This document shows, piece after piece, positions 1 to 12,512 of a stretch of 64,000 bases of DNA. The notes beneath the pieces are model-generated. The model searched no databases and was not told the DNA's origin. It saw nothing but the letters and a program-made list of their open reading frames with translations. The stretch is from Ustilaginoidea virens. Taxonomy: Eukaryota > Ascomycota > Sordariomycetes > Hypocreales > Clavicipitaceae. Position numbers and translations under genes: made by a program. The stretch spans positions 4,712,001 to 4,776,000 of the forward strand of contig NC_057318.1 in NCBI RefSeq assembly GCF_000687475.1, read 5' to 3'. How positions within the stretch are numbered: the first letter of the stretch is position 1; each line of letters begins with the position of its first letter.

Positions 1-2114
1 GATTTCTCCCTTGAAGATGGATGGATACCAGGTTAAGCATTGGGCAGCAGATCTGTTGCGAGGTGCGGGACCTGATCAACGGCGACGGCGTCGCCTGATG
101 AAAACGTGCAACCTTGATCCGGATACAGTGCTTGCACCTACAAGCCCACGCTAAGTGTTCGATTTCCGGAAAGAAAACGTCCACTGTGGTCTGGCTTGTT
201 GACATCAACAAAGTTGGCCAGTGCCCTGGGGGCCAACGCCACGTATAGCGTCAAAAACCCCCAGGGCGTCCATCTGCTTACGTCAGTCAATCCAGCTGGT
301 CAGCCGAAATTCTTACGGACCTTGGCCCCTTGCAGCTGAAGGCTAAAGCTGTTTGACGCCATGTCCCATGCATGACTGGCAGGTTAATGTCTGGTCAATT
401 GCAATTTGGATTTCGGCACCAACCATACCCTAGGTAGGTACCTGCCTAACGTAGGTAGTACGTAGGTGGGTACCTGGATACCTAATGAGATACCTAATCG
501 ACAACAGGCGCACCAGCATTCTGGTCTGGTGTGGTGACTCCTTCACTAGGTACCTACATTAGGTACCTTACATAGGTATGTACCTAACCTACCTAACGGA
601 GCACACCCTTACAGCGCGTCAAGGTACAGAGTGCGCAGGTGGTGAATCTTGGTGCTTGCTTGCGCGCCCGTGTCTTGAACGGGCCACTGGCGATCCCTGT
701 CACAGCCTGGAGGAACAGAGAGAGAGAGGCCTTGGTTGCTCGGCGCTCGCTCGGAATGGCGCGATTGCGTCCGATTTGCGGGGGGCAACGGTTGGTCATC
801 TCGGCCTGTGTGTTTTGACTGACAAGAACAAGACAACAACAAAAAAACAAAAACAAACAAAAACAAACAAAACAACAACAACAACAAGAAAGTGGGGGAG
901 AAGGGAAAGAAAAAAGGAGAAGAAGGAGAAACGTAAGAAAAGGAGCCGTCCGAAATGCATCCATGCTTTTGCCAGTCAAATGCAAATGCTCGCCAGATAT
1001 ATAGGTTAGGTTAGGTACCTAGTTAGCTGTTGGACCGAAATTGAACATTAAATGACCCGAATCAACAACCCTGGGCAAATGCCTGCCTTGATGTGGCTGT
1101 GTTGTGATTCCCAAAAGCCACTAGCTCGATCCCAGACGTTGCAAGTTCCATGTCCTATGTCGTTTTATGTCTAGTCCCGCCTGGGTGCATCTGGCCGTTC
1201 TATGTAGCGGCAGTGCCACTGACCGCTAAACGGTTCACTGCCCACCGACCACTGCCCACCGACCACTGACCACTAACATGTCAATACTGACCAAGATCCA
1301 GTCAAGATTGACCGCACCTGTCCCCGAGCGTCCTGGTGCTTAATGTCTGCCTGTGGTCCCCCCCCCCCCCCCCCCCAAAAAAAAGCCGCTGTTGTCCCCT
1401 GTTGGCTCCTCGTGCCAATCCCTCCCTCCACCGCTCAGGGGCTCACCAGTCACAAACATCCAAGCACCAGACGCCTATGTCCAGTCGACACCTGCCGAAA
1501 CCAGAACTCGCATCGCCCGCTGCTTGGCCGCTGAAACCATGAGATAGCGCGCCGTGCGGCCTCACCCATCCCATTGACCCATCAGACATCAGACCGTTGA
1601 CGCTTTTTGACTCGGAACTCGTGCGAATCTGCTCTTCATTGCTTCGTCGAGAAAGCCTCTGGGGCGATTCTTGTTCCCTCTTCCCTCCCCTTCCGCCCCC
1701 CACCGCCGTCCTCTCTGCCCGTGCCCGTCCGGCTGATCGTGCTGGTTGCAATTGACGCAACGCACCTCGTTGTGTCTCGCCGCGCTGAGGACACGACTGA
1801 GGTAACCGTCAATCCGCGTTCGGTTGCTGCGGCACTTGCTTGCGCCGCACCGAACCGCTCACAACATTCCCTCCCCCTCCCCCCCCCCCCCCCCAATCCC
1901 CCTCTGCTGTATCATCGCATCTCGCAGCATCACGCCGCATCACCTTGGCCACGGGAATTGACTGCAACGGTTGTTGATGGTACCTTCGTTGGCCCTTGGT
2001 ACCCGCCTTGCATTCCGTCACGCTATCGCGACCGTTTGACCCGTTTTTTTTTTAAACCCCCCCCCCCCCCCTTCCCCCCCGACGACCTCGACAACTTAGT
2101 CTGCTGCGTGGATC
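1..2114. other. intergenic and 5' leader region upstream of the kinase gene
   Basis: I see no convincing gene here. The stretch holds clusters of the dispersed TACCTAGGTA-like motif (about 425-600 and 1003-1020) and an A-rich tract (838-930). A short tandem repeat of a CCGACCACTGCC-type unit lies at about 1215-1275. Poly-C runs occur near 1360, 1881 and 2060, the last right after a T run. The C/T-rich DNA from about 1640 to 2110 is typical of a fungal promoter or 5' UTR and probably belongs to the kinase gene that follows. Open frames in this region are low-complexity and overlap on both strands. Confidence 0.6.
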
Positions 2115-5100
2115 ATGTCGTCGGCAGCTTTGCAGCAGACGCCCCATCATCCGACCGCCCTGGCCTCGGCTCCGTTGTCCTCTTCTTCGAACCGCCAGTA
2201 CGGTTCGCCGCACTCTTCTCCCGCTCGGGACGGTTGCAATGGCCATCAAGCCGTAACGTCGTCGTCACCTTCCACGAGGCGTCCTCCCTCTCGCAAACCC
2301 AGCGGAAACCCGGACTCTCCCTCGCTCGACATGGCCTTGCCAAGGCAGAGCCGGAGCGGTCCGCACCCTTCCTCGCAAGAAGCCCGTTCATCCAGGCCTG
2401 AATACCAACATGCCGTGCCTCTTGTCGCTCCCGTTGCACCGCCGCGCACGTCTTCTTCGAGCCACCAAGGCTCGAGTGCTCGCCGCAACCAGTATTCCAA
2501 TGATGCCATGACCAGCTCTCCGCACCATGCTCAATCGGAGCCGTCACGAAATGCGTCACGCGGTGACACCAACGGGTACCCGGAAACGTCCAGAGGCAAG
2601 CGTTCAGCCCATGCTCCGCATAACCAGGAATCAGTCCATCCGTCCAGCAGTCACGACGCCCGGGAACTCCCAATCTCGCTACCCTTTCGTGCGAACCCTG
2701 CATCGAGCTCAAAGCCTGCACATGAAGCCAGCGATGCTCTGGCTCGCGTCATCTCAGAGGGGTCCAGTGGGCAGCAGCACACATCCCTTCATGATAACGC
2801 TCAGGGCCATCGCGACGCCGCACCCGCGCCAGGCGTGGCCATGAGCCCTTCACCAGAAGAACCTCGCGGCGGACGCAGCAGGCATGACCACAGCCGCAGT
2901 CACAAGGGGACCGTCAAATTCGGCGATTTCGTCCTCGGAGCTACCATTGGTGAGGGAGAGTTCGGCAAGGTCAAGTTGGGATGGAAACCAGAGAGCAGGG
3001 TTCAGGTACGCATTTCGCATTGTCGCATCAATAATCAAAAGACCCAACCGAAACCTACATTACATGTGCAAAAGAGTCTGACAATCCTTTCCCTCGCAGG
3101 TTGCCATCAAACTCATCAAAAGAGACACCGTCGGCGGGAACCCGTCCCGTCTGGGCAAGATCAGGCGCGAGGTCACAATTCTGCGCGGCGTTCAGCACGC
3201 TAACATTGTCCGATTAATAGACATGATAGAAACAGATCGATATATAGGAATCATCCTCGAATATGCGTCGGGCGGCGAGCTTTTCGATTACATTCTGGTC
3301 AACCGGTACTTGAAAGATCACTCGGCGCGCCGATTATTCTCGCAGCTCGTCTCTGGAGTTGGCTACTTGCATAAAAAGGGCATCGTCCACAGGGATTTGA
3401 AGCTTGAGAATCTGCTGCTGGATAGCAATCGAAACATCATCATCACCGATTTCGGATTTGCCAACACTTTCGACCCTAACGAGGAGCTCTCAGAGGAAGA
3501 GGAGCTCAATTTGGCAGATCGCGAACAAGTCAAGCGGATGGGTCTGGATAAAATCAAACCCAATGGAATGAGACGGGGAGACTTGATGCAAACCAGCTGC
3601 GGAAGCCCATGCTACGCAGCACCGGAGCTGGTGGTGAGCGACTCCTTGTACACGGGCCGAAAGGTTGACGTTTGGAGCTGCGGTGTGATCCTGGTACGTC
3701 GTCCTCGCACTTTTGCCCTCCGACCCCCCCCCCCCCCCCTTTTTTTTTTTTTTTTCTTTTTTGGGCGGAAGTCTTGCGCCGTGGACTATGGCTGAGCTGA
3801 CCCTGTTGCCCACAGTATGCCATGTTGGCGGGCTATCTGCCGTTCGACGACGATCCCGCAAACCCCGAAGGCGACAACATCAATCTGCTGTACAAGTACA
3901 TAGTTTCTACCCCTCTGACCTTCCCCGAATACGTCACGCCTCACGCACGGGATCTGCTCCGTCGGATCCTGGTTCCCAACCCTCGAAAGCGAGCCGACCT
4001 ATTCGAGGTAGCTCGCCACAGCTGGTTGAGCGAATACGCGCACGTCGTGGAATTCGTCACCAGTTCCACAACGCTCCCCTGCGACGTCCAGAACGCGACA
4101 GCAGCGTCTCAAGGTTACGGCGACGCCCCGATGGTGACGAGGAGTGCCTCTGTGCGCGAAACTCCGAAACAAAAATCTCCCCTGCAAGCCGCTGTTGGGG
4201 GGCTTGCCAAAGCACACGCCAAGATTGATAACGAAGCAGACGCGACCTACCGGACCCCCAAAGATGCGAAGCGCAGAACGGTGCAAGTGGAGTATGTGGC
4301 GCCCACGACGCAGACGCAGCGCGGAGCCGATGCTGTCGTCTCCAGGCCTCCCGTTTCATTCAGCCGCGAATACGTCGACGGCCGTCCTGGGTCTTCGGCA
4401 AGGGACAAGGCTCTGCCTCATGACGTGCAAAATCCCTACGAAGCCTCTGGTCATTCCAAGCGACCTCCCAGTGCTCACGCATCTGGGCCGATTCGCCCAC
4501 GCGACATTCGTTCGACCACGGACAGCAACGTTTACGCGACGGGGACCGCAACCGCCTCAAGGCCTCACACTGGAGGGTCCGTGCAGTCAGCTGCTTCCAT
4601 GAGCTTGCCAGTACGGGGCAACTATGGGCAGCCGGTTCCTCCGGCTGTGGCCGACACCAATGTCCAGGGTCGTATCCAGCAGCCCGTCAACGCAGATGAC
4701 GATGATGCAACCAGCGTGCCTCCCAAGTTCACCAGAATGTCCGGCTTCAACGAGGCCCGAGGCCATAAGAGGTCAAGCACGATAGGGGACATTGGGACCA
4801 AACTCCTGGGCCGCAGTGGCTCCGTGTTTAGTGCTCGAGGCAGGAAGAAGCCAGAAGGGCAACACGGCGAAAAATCGAGAAAGTACCCCCCGGTCAGCAT
4901 GTCAAACTCCATGGCTCAGGGCGAAGAGGCAGCGGGCAGGGCATCGATAGATTCGCGGGCCTCTCGCCGTTCGTTTTCCCTAGGCATCGGGAAGAAGCGC
5001 AGCGGCAGCATGACGGGCTCACAAGACTCCGGAGAGAAGAGAGAAAGAAGGCGGTTCTCCCTGCTGCCGGCGTCCTTTTCCCTGAAGGCGATTGGCTTGG

Positions 5101-5657
5101 GCAAGGAGTATCCCGATGCCGTGTCATCCGCGGTGGGCTCGCACACGGATTTGCCGGTCGAGCCGGGTCGAGTTGAACCAGCAAGAGGTACGACGGCTCC
5201 GGGAGATGCCAGAGGCAGCACGCCATTCTTTGACAATGGTCACGACGGCAACGCGCAACGAGACAAGGACAACCCTAGCCCCGCCTATCATCAACAGTAC
5301 GCGTCGGCGCAGCAGCCAGACAGTCGCCGACTCAGCGCAGTGCCTTTGTACATGCAGACTGCGTCTCACTTCAACAGCGGCTCTGAATCCTCGTTTGATT
5401 TCCGGCGGCCACCCACGGAGCCGCAGATGAGGTCGCACAGCCACGGCTTCTCCGACCATGCGAGTCACGAACATGACGGACGAGCTGCCACGAGCCGTGG
5501 AACAAGAGGCGTGCTACAAAAGAGCCACAAGCGCTTCACAGACGCCTATGACCAAGACGAGTATCGGGGACACGAAGGCAGCAGCGGGGCGGCCAAGCGA
5601 GTCATGGACTTTTTCAGAAGACGAGGAAAAGCCCGAAATGGGGACGAGCGCTCATAA
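2115..5657 (+). CDS. kfsA: KIN4/KfsA-like serine/threonine protein kinase
   Basis: The model has three exons (2115-3005, 3100-3693, 3816-5657), both introns phase 0 and GT-AG, giving 1108 aa. The first 270 residues are Ser/Pro/His-rich and probably disordered. The kinase domain follows: glycine loop GEGEFG at 279-284, VAIK with Lys301, HRD at 394-396, DFG at 414-416, then APE. An unusually long activation-segment insert rich in Glu, ending in LMQTSCGSPCYAAPE, is characteristic of fungal Kin4-type kinases. The roughly 500-residue basic, Ser-rich tail has no recognised domain. In yeast Kin4 holds back mitotic exit when the spindle is misplaced, and Aspergillus KfsA affects septation; a similar role here is inferred from family. 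The second intron carries a long C run followed by a T run as its pyrimidine tract. The start ATG is the first in this frame before the Ser/Pro-rich region, and the true N-terminus is less certain than the rest. Confidence 0.9.
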
Positions 5658-8001
5658 CGAATAGGGCCAAAGTTTTGACCGTGGTCCTGGAGCGGAGCGG
5701 TGCCAGCTGCCCAGGTACCTACATACATACCTACCTACCTACCTACCTTTGGCTTCGCGGGACAGGAAACGATGGGTGCTCAGACCCTCCAACCCGTCCA
5801 GCGTCACGTCACGTAGCACACGACCGAGTATACGCTGGTTTTGCTACCTGCTGTCGGGCCGTCGTCACGATGTACGCACCCAATCACGGCAAAGGAAGGG
5901 GGCCGCTCCCCTCCTCCCTCACTCGTCATTCTCTCGCATGCCAGCTCCCAGCAAGTTACGGCCCGTGGTTCACTTGCTTGCTTGGAAGCGTGTGGGGTGA
6001 GGACACTACAGGCGGTTTGTTTCTGGCAAAGTTCTTGACCGTTGTTTGCCCGCCCCTTTTATCATGTACGCTTTGGCAGCTGCTACTTCTGGCTGTCGAC
6101 CATTTTACCTACCGTCTCTTTCCCACTGTCGGTGCTGCTTTGTCCCGGAACGTGGGTCATGATAGATACAGCTGCGGACATTTTGGATCAAGAGAGCCAA
6201 GAATAGACCAGTTAGACCATGGCGGGGAAGATGTGACTATTCTAGTCTGGATGAGAACGGCTGCAGCTGCGCGAGAGCCAGCCGTCCGGAGAGGGGATCT
6301 CACTTTAGTTTCTCTTTCTTTTTCTTTTTTCTTTTTTCTTTTATCATGTTCTTTTGTCTTGCTGCCTTTTTCCTCTGTGCGGTGGTGTATGGCTTAGGGT
6401 ATTTACCAAAGTGAAGAGGCTGTACATGGTGGTGGCCTTTGTGTGCGAGAACCGAGAGTCGATAGATTGGGAAAGTTGATGGTCAAATGGCGACGGCATG
6501 TTGTAATGCAAAGTACATACATGGGAGTTTGAGACACCAATGTAACACCACTTACCTGCCTTGCCTGCCTGCCTGGGCTTTACCTGCCTACCTTGGGTAC
6601 ATGCGCTCCTGAGCAAGTGAATACGACATGGTACACGATCGGTCCTCGAGACCAGGCCGCGATGTTTTCACGAGGAGTTTACGAGAGACGCAGATGTCGG
6701 CAGGATCGGGGATGCTTGTCGTGGGGGGAAAGGGGGGGTGGGGGGGGAAGGGAAACCGGATACCGCGGTCCGGTAGGGAATCAATGCCCACGTAGGCTGC
6801 CTAATCAATAATAATCAGCGACTGCTCGGATAGTCAACCGGGCGATGGGAAAGATGAATTGTGGGGGGTCGCACACGGATCGTCAACCGTCGTTGCGGTT
6901 TCTGCAACAACTGTCTCAGAATCAAGACGTTTTGCAGGACTGGACTGTACTCCGTACGCGGTACTCTGTCCGTAGCGTTGGTTACGAGTCTGGCATTGCA
7001 AATTGTGCGACGTGGGAGTAGGATCTACCGGATTTTGATATCGAACTCTCTCTTCTTCTTCTTTTTTTTTTATTATTATTATTATTTTTTTTTTTAAAAA
7101 AAAAAAGATTAAAAAGCGAAGCGGTAATCTTTGTCCCGTGATAAGCGGTGCCATCGTGATGGATGACGCCGATTCACTCTGATCCGTACTCCACCGTGCG
7201 GGCTGCACAGGTCGGCCATGTCGCTTGAGCGTACATGGTAGCTACCTAGGTAGGTACCTAGGCTAGGTAAGGAGGTAGCTACCTACGGATTACAGCTAGC
7301 TGCATGTGCTATTGACAGCTTTACGTCATTCCGCTACGGGGGCACAGAGCTCGTCCAGGATTACAGTGCAAGCTTGCCGGGGCACTGTGCCCTTCACCGC
7401 CGTTTACCTGGTTTTTTCCGACTGCGCTTTGGTCGGCAGCTCAACTTGGCTCCCTTTGCACACTGTACAGCCCAACTGGCCGTTTTCGCGCCATCGCGAA
7501 TCCATCCCATCCTTGGCGTGTGAAAAAAGTACCTAGTTACCCGGCCATCCCTAGGCCGCGCAAAAGGCCGGACCGAACCTCCTCTTCCTAGCTACCTGCC
7601 TACCCGTGTCTTACGCATGCACAGGTCTGCCGCCTTGCCGCAACTTGCCAAGATGCCGCCTCTGGTGATTCGATCCGGAAGCAGCGTCGAGTACGCCATT
7701 GAGCGTGCTTGGCGCTGTGCACGTCGCCGTCGGGGGTTGCACGCAGGGGCTTGGGCAATCGCACGCCGAGGTACATGCGGAGTACGGAGTACGGAGTACG
7801 GAGTGCGGAGCAGTAGCCTGGTACCTTGGTCAGTATCTGCCGGAGTGAAACCTGCTTTGCCGACGCGACGACGCCATGCTCCTGGCATATGGTTGGTCGG
7901 GACACGACGATCCGGCCGGCAGCAAGTGACGGACGCAAGTCGATGCCCTTCCGGTCGTACGGGAAGGCGTTATCCAGATATCCGCTCGAGTTGCCAGGAA
8001 G

Positions 8002-8040
<39 letters not shown>

Positions 8041-8742
8041 AGGCAGGCGCATCATCACTGGGCAGGTGGCGACCACACGAGGGGAGAAGGAACGACTGAC
8101 TCAATGGAAAGTTTGTTCGTCACGCCCCGCCTTTTCGACGGTCCCAAGGGTGATGATGATGGGGGCGCTGCAGAGCGGCCGGCCGGCGGACCGATACTAT
8201 CGGCCAGCTGCGAGCTGCGGTGCTGCTGCACCCCAGAATGATGATGCCTTCCAGGCTGGTGGCCACGGGAGAGGGGAAAGAGGCCCTTGCCCTTGTACTG
8301 GGGCCGTCTGCCGCCTACGGCCTACCGGCGTCAAGTACCGGAGCATGTACCAGACGCCAGTTGACGCCTGGCCCTTCTCGTCGGCCAGGCCCAGGCCTAG
8401 GCCCACCCAGCACCATCACCGGCACCAGCACCAGCACCAGCACCAGCACCAGCACCAGCACCCCTGACGGCTGGGGAATGGAATGTTAATTTGCCCATAA
8501 ATAACCAGACACTTCCCCGGAAGCCCCTTGAAGGGAGGGCCTCCGCCTAACCTCCTGCCAACGCTTCATCGCCTTCCTTGCGCTTCTCTCTCCTGCTTCT
8601 CCTTCCAACTCGGCGCCCGTCACCCAACCAAACATAGGTAGGCCCCTTGGAGATTTGGCCTTTTGCCGCTCGTCCCTCCCGTGCTCCCCTGGCAGATACG
8701 CGCGTCCTCGGCACGGTCCTCGCTGTCGTAACGGCCTGCTCG
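5658..8742. other. 3-kb intergenic region, low complexity, no gene seen
   Basis: This is the 3' flank of the kinase gene and the promoter side of the calcium exchanger. It holds TACCTACC clusters at 5713-5750 and 7229-7290, a T-rich tract at 6300-6345 and a G run near 6723-6750. A T/A inverted homopolymer lies at about 7058-7107, and GTACGGA repeats at 7776-7812 and near 6950. A run of about 37 A lies at 8002-8038. Long open frames here are low-complexity, overlap on both strands and show no domain. Confidence 0.55.
8422..8463. repeat. (CAGCAC)n microsatellite upstream of the calcium exchanger
   Basis: About seven copies of a CAGCAC hexamer lie roughly 280 bp before the exchanger start codon. 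The same hexamer recurs at about 22780-22846 upstream of the WC-2 gene. Confidence 0.85.
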
Positions 8743-11463
8743 ATGACACAAGCCTCCTCCGATCCCCCGGATATAGAGAACCAACGCTCGGGTGCAATAC
8801 CAACCACCGATGGAGTGTCGTCTCGGCAGCCGGCCCGCCAGACGCAGACACCCCTTTGCTTGAGCGACTTCCCGCCCGCCGTCAACCCGTTTGATGCTCG
8901 AATCGCCCAGCTCGCATCCGACAGCGCCGCATCCAATGTCGCCCGCGACCCCGGCAGCTGCATCCTGCTTGACGGGAGCCCCAAGGATGCCGATGCCGAT
9001 GCCGATGCCGATGCCGATGCCGGCGCTGGCTTTGGCGTCTTGGGCTCTCTGCCCAGCCGTCGAGTCCTCCCGGCACCATCGCAAGATGAGGGGCCGGGGG
9101 CTGTTATAGAGACCAAAGAGGGCCGCTGCGTTGCAAACGATTCCGTTGCCGGGCATGGCCGTGGACAAGACGGCGGCGCTGGTGCCGACCGCGGCAAGGG
9201 TAAAAGGCCCCTTGTCGACGAGTTCCGTAGGTCTTTCTGGCTCATCGCCACCCACAGCTGGCTCAACGTTCTGCTGGTGTTTGTGCCTGTCGGCATAGCC
9301 GTGGCCAACATCCACGGCGTCCACGGCGGCATAGTCTTCGCCATGAACTGCATTGCCATTGTGCCCCTTGCCGGTTTGCTCAGTCACGCCACCGAGTCCG
9401 TGGCCAGCAAGATGGGCGACTCGCTCGGCGCCTTGCTCAATGTCACCTTTGGGAATGCCGTCGAGCTCATCATCTTCATCATCGCCCTGGTGAAGAACCA
9501 GATCCGCATCGTGCAGGCGTCCCTGCTGGGCTCAATACTGGCCAACCTGTTGCTCATCCTGGGCATGGGCTTTTTCTTGGGCGGGCTCCGCTACCGAGAG
9601 CAGGTACATATGCATCATGACTCTGCGTGACATCGTCTTCACCCTCTCCCCTTGGGGCGGCCTCGCGACTAACGCCCAGCGCCTTTAGATTTACAACTGC
9701 ACCGTCACCCAGATGAGTGCTTGTCTGCTTAGCCTCAGTGTCATTAGCTTGGTGCTGCCTGTGAGCCGCTCATTCCCCCCCCCCGGGCCGTACGGAGAGT
9801 GTCGGCGTGCGTCAATGGTGAAGACTGTCGCTGACCTCTGACAAAGACGGCCTTTCACGCATCTTTCAAGGATTCCAAACGTGCCGATGCCCAGTCTTTG
9901 AAAATAAGCCGTGGCACCAGCGTGGTAAGTCCTAGCCGGCCGTCTTTCCACCCACGGCATTTTTAATCTGTCACCAGACTTTGCCTGCTCACGACGGTTT
10001 CTCCCTAGGTCCTGCTGGCGGTGTACATCATTTATCTGCTTTTCCAGCTCAAGTCTCACGCATTCTTGTACGAATCGACACCGCAGCACATTGTCGATGC
10101 TGAATCGACGCCCGGTCCGGCTGCTGCCTGGCTGGACACCTCTAGCAGCTCAGACTCGGACTCGTCGTCGAGTTCCGACTCGAACTCGTCGATCCACTCT
10201 CGCGACACTATCGGTCGCAAGATGAAGAAGGTTCTGCGTGGTGGGCGACGACGAAAGTCCTCCCTCGCCTCGATGGACGCAAACGACGTCAAAGCAACGC
10301 AGACCAGTTCCGCGGCGCCGCCTGGCGGTGGAAACCCCAGCCCTGGTGACGAAGCGGTATCTGAGGCATCGTCGTCCCGCAAACACTACTTTGCTCGTGT
10401 GCCACCGTCAACGGATGAGGTAGACAGCTCGGATGACGAGGAAGGCAGCAGCCGGCGTCGGAAGCGTCGGCACCGCCATCGCTCGCGCAGAAAGCACAGG
10501 AAGAGAGAGCGTCGGGACAAGAAAAGCTCGCCACGCCCTGCAGGCGCGCAGGACGAGGCCGGGCTGCAGGATCGAATCCACTCGGACACGCGCCGCGTCG
10601 ACTTTGCGATCCCTCCGCCTGGGACAACAGCATCTGACGCAGCTGCGGCGGCGGCGGCGGGCTCAAGCGGCAACGAGTCTGCCACTCCCAAGCGGCCATT
10701 ATCCGCCTTTCGATCCGTCTCCATCAAGACGTTTGCGCCGACCGTCTTTGCGCAGAAGCCCAACGCGGCGGGGGCGGGGGCGGCGCCTCCCATCCTAACC
10801 GGTCCGGTGCCTCGGGTTCGGTACGGCATCAGGCGCACCAACTCCCTCCCCGACAGGCTGGGCCAGCATCACCTACGTCCCGCCGGCGCCATGCTGCCCG
10901 CGCAGATCCCTCTGGCGTCGCTAAACGCCGCGGCCGCAGCCACCAGCGACGCCCCAGACGTCCAGGAGGAGCACCTGACCCGCGCGGCCGCCATCATTCT
11001 CCTCCTCACGACGACGGCCCTGGTTGCGCTGTGCGCCGAGTTCCTGGTCGGCTCCATCAGAGAGGTGACGGAGAGCTCGAGCCTGGGGGAGATATTCATT
11101 GGCCTTATCATCCTCCCGATTGTCGGCAACGCCGCGGAGCACGTGACCGCGGTGACGGTGGCGATGAAGAACAAGATGGACTTGGCCATAGGCGTGGCCG
11201 TGGGCAGTTCCATCCAGATTGCGCTGTTTGTGACGCCGCTGGTGGTTATCCTGGGATGGATCATGAACAAGGAGATGACCTTGTACTTTACGCTGTTCGA
11301 GACGGTGTGCCTCTTTGTCTCGGCCTTTATCGTCAACTTTCTGGTGCTGGACGGGCGCAGCAACTACCTCGAGGGCGCGCTTCTGTGCGCCGTCTACTTC
11401 ATCATTGCCGTCGTGGCGTTTTTCTTTCCCAACGACGACGAGGCGAACAACTGGGGCCACTAG
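8743..11463 (+). CDS. vacuolar-type Ca2+/H+ exchanger (CAX/VCX1 family)
   Basis: The four exons are 8743-9603, 9689-9760, 9847-9924 and 10009-11463, all introns phase 0, giving 821 aa. The protein belongs to the Ca2+:cation antiporter superfamily, CAX branch, which loads Ca2+ into the vacuole against a proton gradient. Both alpha repeats are clear: GNAVELIIF from Gly237 with Glu241, and GNAAEHVTA from Gly710 with Glu714, the glutamates that line the ion path in known structures. The N-terminal 150 residues are hydrophilic and include an Asp-Ala repeat coded by (GATGCC)n. Between the two halves lies a soluble loop of roughly 260-270 residues with a Ser/Asp-rich stretch and a strongly basic Arg/His/Lys stretch, much longer than in yeast Vcx1. 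The chosen ATG at 8743 is the first Met in frame; only a TTG precedes it. Membrane location and substrate are inferred from family. Confidence 0.9.
8986..9021 (+). repeat. in-frame (GATGCC)n coding microsatellite
   Basis: Six tandem GATGCC units code an alternating Asp-Ala tract in the hydrophilic N-terminus of the calcium exchanger. The 6-bp unit keeps frame, so copy-number change would alter only tract length. Confidence 0.85.
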
Positions 11464-12512
11464 AGCCCAGGATGCGGGGGGGCAGGCCGGGGCGTGGTGT
11501 ACGTATGGATGAATGCCAAGGGGCGTCGAGGGCTGTCGGGCTGTCGGGCTGTCGGGCTGTCGTGTGCTGTGGTGTGCTTGTCGCGGGGAGAGGAGAAGGG
11601 TGAAATTTTCTATTGACTTGCATCGAGATGGTTGAAAGTTGCCAAGTGCTTTAGGCCGACACCCAGCCCACTTATTACTGACACTTGGCTTTGTACCAGG
11701 TACCTACCTAGGTGCGTACAAGTACTGCGTACCTCGAGGTACCCAACCCAAGGTTGGTAGGCGCACATACATGCTATTCCTTGCCGTAAGACGGCTCTCT
11801 TTCAAACGACAAGGCCCCCCAAAACACACCCCAAAATACACCCCCCTAACCCCTCTGCCCCCGGGCCGCTACAGTCGACCAAGATGTCTGCCCCCGGGTT
11901 CTTAAACAGACTTGACCATCTGAGATGCTACCCAGCACAGGGTAGTGTAGGTGCCCGTTCGTTGCAGACGCGAGCAGATCCAGACAAGCACCCCCGCGCC
12001 CCACTTCACGCCCCACGCCCCAAGCCCCAAGCCCCATCAAGCTAGGGGTGGCAGGGCAGCCGCAGCGCACCGCCACCGCCACCGCCACAGCCGCAGCTTG
12101 CTTAGTTGGATTTCTGCAGGCAACCAGCCTTCAATGAGCCCCACCTGGTCGGAGCTGCAGGCGCCAACTCAGGCACATGCACGTCATGACATGACTAGCC
12201 ACGTTTCTCCCGGACGAGAACCAGACCGACCAGACTCTTTATTAAAAGGCTTTGGTGAAGCAGGACACTGCAACATGCCCGGCACTATTTAGGAAGAAAA
12301 AAAAAAAAGCCAAACTTCCAACGCGTGCCAACACGTGTGTCCATCACAAAGGTGAGCAGTCCGGAGCGGAAACATGCCAGCCAAGCCCCATGCTGACGAG
12401 CCTGGCAACAGAACTACAGCGCCGGGATCGGGATCGATTACCTACACCTAGGAAGCAGGTAATCCAAGGTAAAACACCGTGCAAAGAAGTAAAGCAAGTC
12501 CGACCATCAGCC
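11464..12512. other. intergenic region between exchanger and SPRY gene
   Basis: No gene is evident. It contains a GGGCTGTC tandem repeat (11528-11562), a TACCTACCTAGG motif at about 11699-11712, a CCCCAAG tandem near 12008-12036 and an ACCGCC run near 12066-12090. A possible 5' leader precedes the SPRY gene. An intron in that leader is possible, since GTGAGC occurs near 12351 and AG acceptors follow, but nothing decides it. Confidence 0.5.

Noticed and set aside
1607..2401. 264-codon frame overlapping the kinase start
   Set aside because: It is in a different frame from the kinase, crosses C runs, and is rich in Pro/Ser/Arg without domain features.
5675..6397. 240-codon open frame downstream of the kinase
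   Set aside because: It is Cys/Leu/Phe-rich low-complexity sequence that begins with TACC repeats and ends in a T-rich tract, with no domain and no splice logic. It is most likely 3' flank.
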